Below are positions 31,164-38,898 of a stretch of 64,000 bases of DNA, in pieces (within the stretch, counting starts at the first letter, position 1; every line of letters starts with the position of its first letter). The position numbers and the translations under genes were made by a program. Source of the DNA: Clostridia bacterium (GTDB taxonomy: Bacteria; Bacillota; Clostridia; Christensenellales; Aristaeellaceae); assembly GCA_017512805.1 (NCBI GenBank), contig JAFWES010000090.1, forward strand, positions 1 to 64,000. Direction: 5' to 3'. The notes beneath the pieces are model-generated. The model did not search any database. It saw only the letters and a program-made list of their open reading frames with translations, and had not been told where the DNA came from.

Positions 31164-31230
31164 CTTGCCCCCCGCGCAGCGGGGGACAAAAAAACAGAAT
31201 CCTGCGGCGAGTTTTACCGCAGGGAGGAGT
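31164..31230 (+). repeat. Palindromic repeat family A, copy 3
   Basis: The first hairpin is built on CCCCCCGCGCAGCGGGGG. CAGAATCC follows, then the hairpin CCTGCGG/CCGCAGG, which runs into GGGAGGAG. That is the Shine-Dalgarno of the CapA-like gene starting at 31,233. Confidence 0.87.
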
Positions 31231-31232
31231 GT

Positions 31233-32375
31233 GTGGCAGGGATGGTGAAACGGCGCGCATCGGACAGGAACATGTTCGAGAGGGTGGCCGGCCTGCTGAT
31301 TTTGGTTTGGCTCACCTTGAACTTGACCGGATCAGGCTTTGCGGAAGGGGCCTGGCTGACGCTTTCCAAAGCGCAGGAGCAGGGACTGCAGTTTCTGGTG
31401 GCCGGAGAATATACGGGCGAAGTGACCGCGACCTTCCTGGGAGACTGTACCCTGGGCGGGCTGGAGAGCCGGAAAAACAGCAGCCTGGGATTCGTGCAGC
31501 GGATCGAGGAGAACGGATATGCTTTTCCCTTTCGGAATCTGTTGGCCAGGACGGGGAAGGACGACCTGACCGTCGCGAACCTGGAAGGCGTGCTGTCCGA
31601 CCGGAAACTGAAGAAGGTCCCGAAGGAATACAATTTTATCGGACCCACCGCCTATACAGAGATCTTAAAAGCTGGGAGCATCGACTGCGCAAACCTGGCC
31701 AACAATCATTCCCATGACTACGGGGACGAGGGATACGCGGATACGAAGGCCGCGCTGGAGGAGGCGGGAATCGCCTGGATCGGCACGGATGAACCTGCCG
31801 TCTGGCGGAATCCGGAAGGGCTGATGATCGGCTTTCTGGGAGTAGGTTCTTCCCTCAGCGGAAACCGGTACACCCGCTTCCGGTCGCAGGCCGAGGCCTT
31901 GAAGGAACTGGGCTGCGCCGCCATCGTGACCGTCATGCACGCGGGGACGGAATACAGCTACAGTCCGCCGGATTCTTTTCAGGAGCAGATTTCCCGGCGG
32001 GCCGCGGAATGCGGCTCCTGCCTTGTCATCGGGCACCATCCGCATGTGGTGCAGGGCCTCTCAACGGTGGACGGGATTCCGGTGGTCTACAGCCTGGGCA
32101 ACTGTTCCTTCGGCGGGACAACCCACGCCAGGGATCATGACGCGCTGATGGTCCAGGCCGTATTCCGCTTCCGTGAGGGAGAGCTGAAGGGGATGGATCT
32201 GCATTTTTATCCGATCTCCATGACCAGCGACAGCCGGTACAACAATTATTCCCCCCGGATGCTGGAGGGAGAGGACGCGCAAAGAGTGCTGGAGAAAATG
32301 AGAAAATCCACTGGCACGGATGTAGGGGAATGGACGGAAACGGAAGGTGCGGTCTATTCCCTGGACTGGCCCTAA
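31233..32375 (+). CDS. Secreted CapA-family protein (poly-gamma-glutamate/capsule type)
   Basis: A 380-residue protein with a signal sequence (VAGLLILVWLTLNLTGSGFA) and a metallophosphatase-like CapA domain. Motifs include TATFLGDCTLGG, TVANLEGVLSD, CANLANNHSHDYGDEGYADTKAALEEAGI, VTVMHAGTEYSYSP, CLVIGHHPHVVQG and PVVYSLGNCSFGG. CapA proteins are tied to export or anchoring of poly-gamma-glutamate, but many homologues act on other wall polymers. No capBC genes are near, so the exact role is open. The GTG start is fixed by GGGAGGAG, supplied by the family A repeat. Confidence 0.88.
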   Translation: MAGMVKRRASDRNMFERVAGLLILVWLTLNLTGSGFAEGAWLTLSKAQEQGLQFLVAGEYTGEVTATFLGDCTLGGLESRKNSSLGFVQRIEENGYAFPFRNLLARTGKDDLTVANLEGVLSDRKLKKVPKEYNFIGPTAYTEILKAGSIDCANLANNHSHDYGDEGYADTKAALEEAGIAWIGTDEPAVWRNPEGLMIGFLGVGSSLSGNRYTRFRSQAEALKELGCAAIVTVMHAGTEYSYSPPDSFQEQISRRAAECGSCLVIGHHPHVVQGLSTVDGIPVVYSLGNCSFGGTTHARDHDALMVQAVFRFREGELKGMDLHFYPISMTSDSRYNNYSPRMLEGEDAQRVLEKMRKSTGTDVGEWTETEGAVYSLDWP

Positions 32376-32484
32376 TCAACGAAAATGGAGCATAGGCTGC
32401 ATAGAATCTTTTTTCCCTTTGCCGGGTTCTGCCCGCATGCAGCGTTCCACGCTTGGATTGGCTTTCGCTTTTAGGCAAAAGAAA

Positions 32485-32516
32485 ACTCCGAAGCCATCAT
32501 TCTCAAGCTTCGGAGT
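32485..32516 (-). terminator. Original terminator of the tRNA-Ala gene, separated by the insertion
   Basis: On the minus strand ACTCCGAAGC pairs with GCTTCGGAGT, followed by TTTCTTTT. It lies directly after the displaced tRNA 3' end at attL, so before integration it would have ended the tRNA transcript. Confidence 0.82.
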
Positions 32517-32517
32517 T

Positions 32518-32540
32518 CCGTGGAGCATAGCGGATTCGAA
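32518..32540. repeat. attL of the integrative element
   Basis: The 23 bases starting CCGTGGAGCATAGCGGATTC and ending GAA are identical to 38899-38921. This is the tRNA-Ala 3' end (minus strand) displaced by the insertion; the original terminator stands on its left. Confidence 0.9.
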
Positions 32541-32690
32541 TGTATATTCCGGTAATAATATAGGACAAATAAGACATAACAGACAATATAATATGACATA
32601 GAGTTATGTTGTCTGATATAAAAAGCTGTGTTGCTTGTTTCACTTCAGGGCCAGAGCAAAAACTTTAGCAGATGAAAGGAAGAACAAAAC

Positions 32691-32888
32691 ATGATCACAT
32701 TCAAAACAGCGAACCAGAAGCTTGAGCAATTTCTATTTGTGCATGACATTCGTTTCATCAGTTATGAAAAGAACAGCGACGGATTGACGGAATGGACATA
32801 TCAGATTAGCGCAGAGCTTGAGCGGGTAGTTGCTGAGTATCGGGAGATTGATTCACGGCGGCAGGCACGGCGAAAAGCTGAGAAGTAA
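32691..32888 (+). CDS. Small protein of the integrative element (65 aa), function unknown
   Basis: A compact 65-residue protein (begins MITFKTANQKLEQFLFVHD, ends in a basic run RRQARRKAEK) that I cannot assign. The pattern of an early strand/helix, a central aromatic strand (GLTEWTYQI) and a final helix recalls small DUF5659-type proteins common in Firmicute mobile elements; that likeness is from memory and tentative. AAAGGAAG precedes the ATG, and a terminator follows, so it looks like a real single-gene transcript. Its place beside attL would suit a recombination accessory factor, which is speculation. Confidence 0.7.
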   Translation: MITFKTANQKLEQFLFVHDIRFISYEKNSDGLTEWTYQISAELERVVAEYREIDSRRQARRKAEK

Positions 32889-32897
32889 TTCAGGATC

Positions 32898-32936
32898 ACG
32901 GCGGGGAGCGGACAGCCTCCGTCGCTTTTTTATTTT
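32898..32936 (+). terminator. Terminator after the 65-aa gene
   Basis: An imperfect hairpin (GCGGGGAG with CTCCGTCGC around CGGACAGC) followed by TTTTTTATTTT. Confidence 0.65.
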
Positions 32937-32946
32937 ACCATTAGAA

Positions 32947-33080
32947 TGTCAATAGGGTATACCATAACGACATATAACAATCTATCCGAAAAGTATGTCA
33001 CATGACTTCAAATTTGATAAAAGAAATATTGCATTTTATTTTCATACCCTATTGACACACATAACGTATTATGATATATT
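32947..33080 (+). promoter_or_regulatory. Serine-recombinase promoter flanked by a perfect inverted repeat
   Basis: TTGACA (33052-33057), a 17-bp spacer and TATATT (33075-33080) with a TGA extended -10 form a near-consensus promoter. The -35 lies inside ATACCCTATTGACA (33044-33057). That is the exact inverse of TGTCAATAGGGTAT at 32947-32960, 83 bp upstream. The pair could be an operator for autoregulation or subsites for the recombinase. Confidence 0.75.
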
Positions 33081-33125
33081 GTCATTGTTCCCCGATACCA
33101 CACGACAGAAACAGGAGGCAGTACA

Positions 33126-33722
33126 ATGGCAAGGATCGCTTATATCAGGGTCAGCACACAGGAACAGGACACCGGGCGGCAAGATGCAATGTTTACCGAT
33201 TACGATAAAGTATTCACTGAGAAGATCAGCGGCAAGGATACTAACAGGCCACAGCTTCAGAAGCTCATGGAATATGTGCGGGAAGGTGATACCGTCACTG
33301 TGGAAAGCTACAGCCGCTTTGCCAGAAACACAAGGGACTTGCTCGAACTTGTGGAGGAACTGGACAAGAAGCAGGTGGGCTTCATCAGTCTGAAAGAACA
33401 GATTGACACCACCACACCGCAAGGCCGCTTGATGATGACAATATTTGCGGGGCTTGCACAGTTTGAAAGAGAGCAAACGCTTCAGCGACAGGCGGAAGGG
33501 ATCGCAATCAAAAAGGCTCATGATGCGGAACTGAAAGCGATGGGGCTTCCTGCTGAGACATACAAAGGACGCAAGCCGATTGAAGTTGACAACGACAGAT
33601 TCACCGCAGAGGTGAAGAAGTGGAGAGCCGGACAGCAGACAGCACGGGAGACAATGAACAAGCTGAAGCTGAAGCCCAACACATTTTACCGCAGGGTTAA
33701 GCAGATGGAAGAGGAGGCATAA
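33126..33722 (+). CDS. Serine recombinase (resolvase/invertase family)
   Basis: A 198-residue small serine recombinase. The nucleophile Ser10 is in AYIRVSTQEQDTGRQD. Arginines of the active site lie in VESYSRFARNTRDLLELVEEL, and the E-helix has GRLMMTIFAGLAQFEREQTLQRQAEGI. A C-terminal helix-turn-helix (RETMNKLKLKPNTFYRRVKQM) should bind DNA. AGGAGG seven bases upstream sets the start. It may resolve multimers, invert a segment or work with the tyrosine integrase. Which of these applies depends on the position of its crossover sites, possibly the inverted repeat upstream. Confidence 0.93.
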   Translation: MARIAYIRVSTQEQDTGRQDAMFTDYDKVFTEKISGKDTNRPQLQKLMEYVREGDTVTVESYSRFARNTRDLLELVEELDKKQVGFISLKEQIDTTTPQGRLMMTIFAGLAQFEREQTLQRQAEGIAIKKAHDAELKAMGLPAETYKGRKPIEVDNDRFTAEVKKWRAGQQTARETMNKLKLKPNTFYRRVKQMEEEA

Positions 33723-33738
33723 CAGCCTCTTCTTTTTT
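33708..33738 (+). terminator. Terminator overlapping the end of the serine-recombinase gene
   Basis: GAAGAGG pairs with CCTCTTC, followed by a run of seven T. The 5' arm is made of the last codons of the gene. Confidence 0.8.
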
Positions 33739-34211
33739 TACCCTGCTACAGCAAGACAAAATGGGGCCTATGGGCGCTTCTCTTTTCAGATGGGCAAATA
33801 CTCATCCGAAGATGTAGAGGCGCAGCAATCCCACATCAGCGCCGGGAAAACGGGGGTACATAACATGTTTAAATGACTGTGCGCTTTTACGTTTAGAAGT
33901 CTTTATATTATCAATGTTCCCTTATACCTATCTTTCATCCATTTCGATTTGCTTCGGGAATGATCGCCTCCGCCGCTTTGACATTATTCTAAAAAGATAT
34001 ATAAACATATTTGTTTAGTGGGTAAATGGCGCAAGAAGAAAACAGAATGAGGCAATTCTTTGTTGTGCATCGCTAACATAGAATGTTTATTTCTATGGGT
34101 CAAATTGGACAATATCAGATTATTCGGAATACTGAGGTGCGCTTGTGTAGTGCTTCGTTTTCGTTAAGAATATTTAATATCTATTTAACATATTATCTTG
34201 TCTGATGACCG

Positions 34212-34345
34212 TTGACGGATCACAAGAATATTGGTATTGTGTCAAAATCGGCGAGGCGAGAACACCACACGCTAAAACACAAGCCTTGCACCGCCGGGAA
34301 TATTTGCAGTGGGGGCTTGTGGAATGTGGTGTATTTTTATTTCCA
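34212..34345 (+). ncRNA. Candidate structured small RNA in a gene-free stretch of the element
   Basis: The 33,739-34,530 interval has no convincing protein gene. Inside it are TTGACG (34212-34217), a 17-bp spacer and TATTGT (34235-34240) with extended TGG. After these comes a long stem with arms ACACCACA/TGTGGTGT and CACAAGCC/GGCTTGTG, and then ATTTTTATTT. The expected transcript is about 34,247-34,345. A 63-codon ORF over the same bases has no ribosome-binding site. Two more hairpins (GCGGCAG/CTGCCGC and GACTG/CAGTC, about 34,426-34,476) lie in the leader of the next gene. No known RNA family is recognised. Confidence 0.45.
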
Positions 34346-34530
34346 TTTCAAACAAAAACAGAAGTGTTCTGAAAAATTTTATTCCTCCGGGCGCAACGTT
34401 TGATGAAAAATGTTCCTATTTATTATGGCGGCAGAATTAGGGGCCACTGCCGCACCGGACTGAGCGAGGCAGTCAGGCAATTTGAGCGGGATTCCTTGCG
34501 CAAAAACTACTATAAGTGGAGGCATGAACG

Positions 34531-35334
34531 ATGATGAAATCTACCAGCAACAGCACGATGATTAGCAACCAGGAAGCAACAATTAATGAAGGAGACCATA
34601 CCGGAATGACAATTAAGACAGTAAATGATATGAAGTTTTCCTTGGGGACTTGGGGTCATGTTTTCGCTGTAAGCGACAGACTGTTTGAGCGGCAGGAATT
34701 GCGGAAAGAGATTGACCGCATGATGAATGAGAGCGAGCGGGAGGATGCCTTTATTTTCCAGCGGGAACAACTCGAAGATGCATTTACACGTACGGAGATA
34801 GAGGAGCTTCTTAAAACACAGGGGATTAATGGCTTTGTGTTCAGGTACATTGAGCAGATAGCTAATGGAAGAAGTATTCCAGACGGGGCAACACTTGAAT
34901 TAGATGGAAATATTATCACCGTCATTCATAACAGCATGATCACCCACAGGATTATGATAGTTGAGCGTAGCCTTCTTTTTATTCGGGGTGGGCTAGTATT
35001 CGACACCAGTAACGCAGGGAATTTGACGGATGTTGTCTACTGTTTCACATTGGATGATAAGCCCATTGCGGCAACAATTATTAGTATGGATCATCACAAA
35101 GAGGTATTGCATGATAGGGACTCTGTTATCTTCAGGCGGATCACCGCAGAGGATATCATTCTTTCTGAAGAGTTTCAGCAAGCCGTTGACGAATTGCGAG
35201 GCATGAATATCGCCATATCGGAAGCCGCCCATGTTGCATATGAAGCTATGGGACATTATGAAGCCTTGGAAAATAGGGGTAAGCCGCTTGATTATTGGGA
35301 CGGATTCAAAGCGATGACGGCGGAGGTGGAGTAA
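34531..35334 (+). CDS. Unknown protein of the integrative element (267 aa)
   Basis: I do not recognise this protein. It is soluble by composition, with no signal or membrane segment. The N-terminal ~25 residues are polar and Ser/Thr/Asn-rich. A charged helical part follows (LFERQELRKEIDRMMNESEREDAF), and then a strand-rich half (GNIITVIHNSMITHRIMIVERSLLFIRGGLVF). GTGGAGG ends 10 bases before the first of two adjacent ATGs. Its stop codon TAA touches the ATG of the next gene, so the two are almost surely made together. Codon use is AT-richer than in the flanking host genes. Confidence 0.75.
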   Translation: MMKSTSNSTMISNQEATINEGDHTGMTIKTVNDMKFSLGTWGHVFAVSDRLFERQELRKEIDRMMNESEREDAFIFQREQLEDAFTRTEIEELLKTQGINGFVFRYIEQIANGRSIPDGATLELDGNIITVIHNSMITHRIMIVERSLLFIRGGLVFDTSNAGNLTDVVYCFTLDDKPIAATIISMDHHKEVLHDRDSVIFRRITAEDIILSEEFQQAVDELRGMNIAISEAAHVAYEAMGHYEALENRGKPLDYWDGFKAMTAEVE

Positions 35335-35598
35335 ATGGAAACGTGTTTTAATTGGGTAGATGACGGGCTGTGCTTTGCTTCCAGTGATGACCGCCATTGG
35401 ATAGCAGTCATTCGCCGGGCGGCAAGGGATAATCCCGAAGATGTGACCATACTTGCGGAGCCACAGGATAATGACGGATGTATCTATGCGAAGATGCCGA
35501 CAAACTACATCCATGTATACAAGCCTCGGAAGAAGGTAGATTTGACGGACGAACAGCGGGCCGAAGTGGTGGACAGGCTGAAGAAGAATAGACCATGA
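35335..35598 (+). CDS. Unknown small protein of the integrative element (87 aa)
   Basis: Unrecognised 87-residue protein beginning METCFNWVDDGLCFASSDD and ending in a charged helix (DLTDEQRAEVVDRLKKNRP). Its ATG directly follows the stop of the 267-residue gene with no gap, pointing to translational coupling and a shared function. No catalytic motif, membrane segment or DNA-binding pattern stands out. Confidence 0.68.
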   Translation: METCFNWVDDGLCFASSDDRHWIAVIRRAARDNPEDVTILAEPQDNDGCIYAKMPTNYIHVYKPRKKVDLTDEQRAEVVDRLKKNRP

Positions 35599-35729
35599 AG
35601 CCCACGTACACAGGGATGTTTTGACGCTATTACACCGCCCATGGTAATGAACGAATAAATTATCATGGGCGGCAATGGATGCGCTAACAGGATGAAAAAG
35701 TATTGCTGTAGCAGGAGGATGAATTCACA

Positions 35730-36671
35730 ATGGCAGAAAACAATTTCAGCAAGAATTTGAATGAGGGTAAGAACGGCGAAGCTTTTTTAGCGGCTCATTT
35801 TCAGGAGATAACCGGGGTGCAGATTCCAGCGGGAGCAGAAGCTTGGCTTTATACGCCGCAGGGATACAACGCCGGGGAGGATGTTTCACTTGTATGGTAC
35901 ACCACCACCAGCGGCAACATGGAGATTGTGGACGGGGTAAAGGCGAAAATGATAGACGGCGAGGAAGTGAGAGAATCTATCTACCGCATGGTTCATGGTG
36001 ATAAGACATCTAGATATCAGTATGTTGTAGAAGTAAAGACCAATCGCGGAAAATTCCTAAGCAGGAATAATATTTATCCAGACAATGCACTTGTGATAAA
36101 TGCTACATGTGGCTCGCTTGGATTTGAAGCATATAAAGAAGGAAGCCATAAGCCAGGGTGGATGTTCGAGTATATGGAAGGGCTTAGACTTGACGGGTCA
36201 GGGCTTCCAATTACACAGCCCAACATGATAATCCATACATTGTACTTAAGTGGAACCGCCGAAGGGATCCCCTTTGCTTGCATAACCATTCCCATGACCA
36301 TGAAAACAATTGACCGCTTGCAATGGTACATCAGCCGAAATAAATCATGGATTATAGAAGAGGATGTAGCCGCCGGGACAGTGACTATCAATCCGCCTTG
36401 CGGGTCTACTCATGGTGACGGGCTTGCATGGCAAGGTAGCACCAGAGGCGAAGGACACAACATGATTCATATTCCCATGACAGAGATTCTTAATCACATG
36501 GACGGGAAAATAATCATGGTAGGCAAGCCGCTAACGGATGCGGAGCTATTCACAACAGCGGGATTCAACGATTGCGCTAAATACCTACACAGCAAGATCA
36601 AAGCTGAAGAGTTGGTACAAAAACGATACCGTTTTCTTCAGGATCACGCCACGGGCCAGATCATTCCGTGA
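35730..36671 (+). CDS. Unknown protein with possible PD-(D/E)XK nuclease core
   Basis: 313 residues, unrecognised as a whole. Near the N-terminus NEGKNGEAFLAAHF gives a helix with Glu17, then AGEDVSLVWY gives Asp51 before a strand. RYQYVVEVKTNRGKF gives Glu101-Val-Lys103 on a hydrophobic strand. That order (E, D, ExK) matches the PD-(D/E)XK nuclease fold used by restriction and repair enzymes. The rest has strand-rich segments (TVTINPPCGSTHGDG) and a basic C-terminal helix. AGGAGG precedes the ATG. In this setting it could be a defence or anti-phage nuclease, or a DNA-processing enzyme of the element; both are inferences. Confidence 0.72.
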   Translation: MAENNFSKNLNEGKNGEAFLAAHFQEITGVQIPAGAEAWLYTPQGYNAGEDVSLVWYTTTSGNMEIVDGVKAKMIDGEEVRESIYRMVHGDKTSRYQYVVEVKTNRGKFLSRNNIYPDNALVINATCGSLGFEAYKEGSHKPGWMFEYMEGLRLDGSGLPITQPNMIIHTLYLSGTAEGIPFACITIPMTMKTIDRLQWYISRNKSWIIEEDVAAGTVTINPPCGSTHGDGLAWQGSTRGEGHNMIHIPMTEILNHMDGKIIMVGKPLTDAELFTTAGFNDCAKYLHSKIKAEELVQKRYRFLQDHATGQIIP

Positions 36672-36829
36672 TTGTGGTGGCGGAGGGCGGAGGCGCCGCC
36701 GGGAAAAGCGGGGTACATAACTATATATTCAGACCGCATATTTTATGAAAGGGTGAGCATATAGAGCCATTACAGATTATACACACGCCGCCGCAGATCA
36801 TACACGCCGGGAAGAGGCCGCAGCACTAT

Positions 36830-37429
36830 GTGGAAATGATTGATGATGCGGCAAGGAATACACATCTCGGCAAGCGGGCAACGGCGCTATTGAAGTATTA
36901 TGCAGGATGCGGTAACGGATTCAGGCCCGCACTTGTGGAGATTCAGAAGCATACCGGGATTGCCTCGAAAAAGATAAGCGAGATTCGGAAAGAATTAGTT
37001 GACCGGGCTATGATATCCTACAAGTCGCAGAAAGGCATTACCATTGATTGGGATACCATTCAGACATTGGCGGGGCTTCCTGAACCGTTAAAGATGCGAG
37101 GAAAGAAATATTCTTTTAATCCTGAAGGAAGCTATTCGGAATGGCCGATGTTGGATCGCAGAGTAAAAGATGTAATGAATCTGTACACCGTATGCACATG
37201 TGGCACGCCGGAAGCAGAGTTATCACCGGAAGCGGCAGATTTTATTCATGGTGTAGAGAAGATGACATTACGGGAATATCACGAATTCATTCATGAATTT
37301 TGGGGTATTAAAGTAGTGAAAGAGAATCCCGAAACTGAGAATATCCCATTGGATTATTGGCATCCGGATATCGCGCCGCTTGAAGATGATAACGAAGAAT
37401 TTGAGGGGAGTGCGCCGCTTCCATTTTGA
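36830..37429 (+). CDS. Winged-helix protein with SSB-like acidic C-terminus
   Basis: A probable DNA-binding protein of 199 residues or more. GNGFRPALVEIQKHTGIASKKISEIRKELVDRAMISYKSQKGITIDW has the form of a winged helix-turn-helix as in phage replication or regulator proteins. The chain ends DDNEEFEGSAPLPF, an acidic tail closing with Pro-Phe like the tip of single-strand binding protein. The listed start is GTG 36830. The frame is open back to 36749, and GAAAGGG at 36747-36753 would suit an unusual start near 36761 (ATA), adding 23 residues. The true start is uncertain. Confidence 0.7.
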   Translation: MEMIDDAARNTHLGKRATALLKYYAGCGNGFRPALVEIQKHTGIASKKISEIRKELVDRAMISYKSQKGITIDWDTIQTLAGLPEPLKMRGKKYSFNPEGSYSEWPMLDRRVKDVMNLYTVCTCGTPEAELSPEAADFIHGVEKMTLREYHEFIHEFWGIKVVKENPETENIPLDYWHPDIAPLEDDNEEFEGSAPLPF

Positions 37430-37565
37430 CCATGGCGGGCGGGGCTTCCTGTGCGGGAGCCTCCGCCGCCTGATTTAGAAAAGTGTAGTATAAAACAATA
37501 TATATCATCAGAGGAATTATATTATCAGATTATTTATCTCAATTAAAAGAAGGAGATTGCGCCTA

Positions 37566-38783
37566 TTGAATAGAATTAATCAGGAGCGGGCCGGGAGCCT
37601 GCAAGCGAACCTTGACAGCGAAATAAGCAACACAGCCGTACCAAAGAAAGGAAAGAAAAAAGGTATGGCTACAGAATTAACGAGAATCAGAGTCAAGACA
37701 GGTGAAGCCGAAGATGGCACACCGCTTTATAAAAAAGTCAATGGACACACACAGCCAGAGCTTGCGGATAACATTGTGCGAGAGTATATCAGGAATGGGC
37801 GGATATGGGAATTTATGACACCGCAACAGGTGGAAGCGATGCAGACCACGCCCACGGTCAAGGAATATGCTGTGCGATGGATGGAAGTATTCAAAAAGCC
37901 GAAACTGAAGGAAACAACATATGTAAATTACTCGAAGTATATCAACGATTACATTGTTCCATCACTTGGTGACAAGATGCTTCACCAGATCACCACGGCG
38001 GATATTCAGCAGATGCTTATTCAGTATCAGCATTTAGCAAAGCATACGCTGAAGGAAGTCAAGGCTATTCTTTGCCAGATGATAGAGTTTGCACGGGAAG
38101 AATATCCCACGATTGGCGGCAACCCTTGCAAGAGCAAGCTTCTTTTCAATCCTTCGGATAAAGTGGAAGAGCGTAAAGCATTGACGCTTGAAGAGGCACA
38201 GGATATTATCAGCAACTTGCATGTGCTGAAATGGGAAGATGCTATGTTGATTGCTATTCCTATGTATACAGGACTTCGTCGGGGGGAAGTGTTAGGGCTT
38301 CAGTGGGAAGATATCGACTCTGAGAAGGGTATTATTAACGTACAACGTAACGTTACACATCCGGGAGGCAATCAGCCTGTTATCACTACACCGAAAACGG
38401 AAGCGGGCAAGAGAGTTGTCCCACTGAGCGAAGAGCTTCAAAAGCTTTTTGATGGGAAGAAGGGCAAAGGCTATATCCTTGGCGGGGAAAAGCCTATCAC
38501 ATTGACTTGTTTTCGTCACGCTTGGGAGCGGATCACGAAGCAGATCGACTTGCATGGGGCAACGCTTCATTCATTGAGGCATACATACATCACGCTTGCC
38601 AGTACTGAAACGGATATAAAAACGCTTCAGGGTGTAGCGGGACACAGCACAGTGACCATGACCATGGACAGATACGCCCACACGCAGACCAATAAAGTAT
38701 TGGAACTTGGGCGGAAGATGGATAGCATTTATTCATCCGATGGACACGGAACGGACACGAAAAGCAATCCCGCAAGCGCTTGA
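37566..38783 (+). CDS. int: Tyrosine recombinase integrase of the element
   Basis: Site-specific integrase that should recombine the tRNA-Ala attachment site. An N-terminal arm-binding region (TRIRVKTGEAEDGTPLYKKVNGHTQPELAD) leads to a core-binding SAM-like domain (YAVRWMEVFKKPKLKETTYVNYSKYINDYIVPSLG). The catalytic domain has Arg238 (TGLRRGEVLGLQW), His335 and Arg338 (LHSLRHTYIT), His360 (GHSTVT) and the nucleophile Tyr370 (MDRYAHT). I choose TTG 37566 because AAGGAG lies 10 bases before it; TTG 37557 is one base from that site. The gene ends 116 bp before attR. Confidence 0.95.
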   Translation: MNRINQERAGSLQANLDSEISNTAVPKKGKKKGMATELTRIRVKTGEAEDGTPLYKKVNGHTQPELADNIVREYIRNGRIWEFMTPQQVEAMQTTPTVKEYAVRWMEVFKKPKLKETTYVNYSKYINDYIVPSLGDKMLHQITTADIQQMLIQYQHLAKHTLKEVKAILCQMIEFAREEYPTIGGNPCKSKLLFNPSDKVEERKALTLEEAQDIISNLHVLKWEDAMLIAIPMYTGLRRGEVLGLQWEDIDSEKGIINVQRNVTHPGGNQPVITTPKTEAGKRVVPLSEELQKLFDGKKGKGYILGGEKPITLTCFRHAWERITKQIDLHGATLHSLRHTYITLASTETDIKTLQGVAGHSTVTMTMDRYAHTQTNKVLELGRKMDSIYSSDGHGTDTKSNPASA

Positions 38784-38848
38784 AAATAAAAGGCGGAGGA
38801 GCTTTTCAGGATAATGCAAAAGTACAGAGTATGGACACGGAAGTGGGG

Positions 38849-38896
38849 GAAAAAAGCAAAGAAAATCCCGAAGCCATTGATTCATAAGGCTTCGGG
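38849..38896 (-). terminator. Element-encoded terminator for the tRNA-Ala gene
   Basis: On the minus strand CCCGAAGCC pairs with GGCTTCGGG over a 12-base loop and is followed by ATTTTCTTTGC and more T. It closely resembles the displaced host terminator at 32485-32516, so the element restores the transcript end as well as the tRNA 3' end. Confidence 0.82.
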
Positions 38897-38898
38897 AA

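Noticed and set aside
34212..34403. A 63-codon plus-strand ORF in the gene-free part of the element.
   Set aside because: No ribosome-binding site, and its bases form the long stem of the candidate small RNA.
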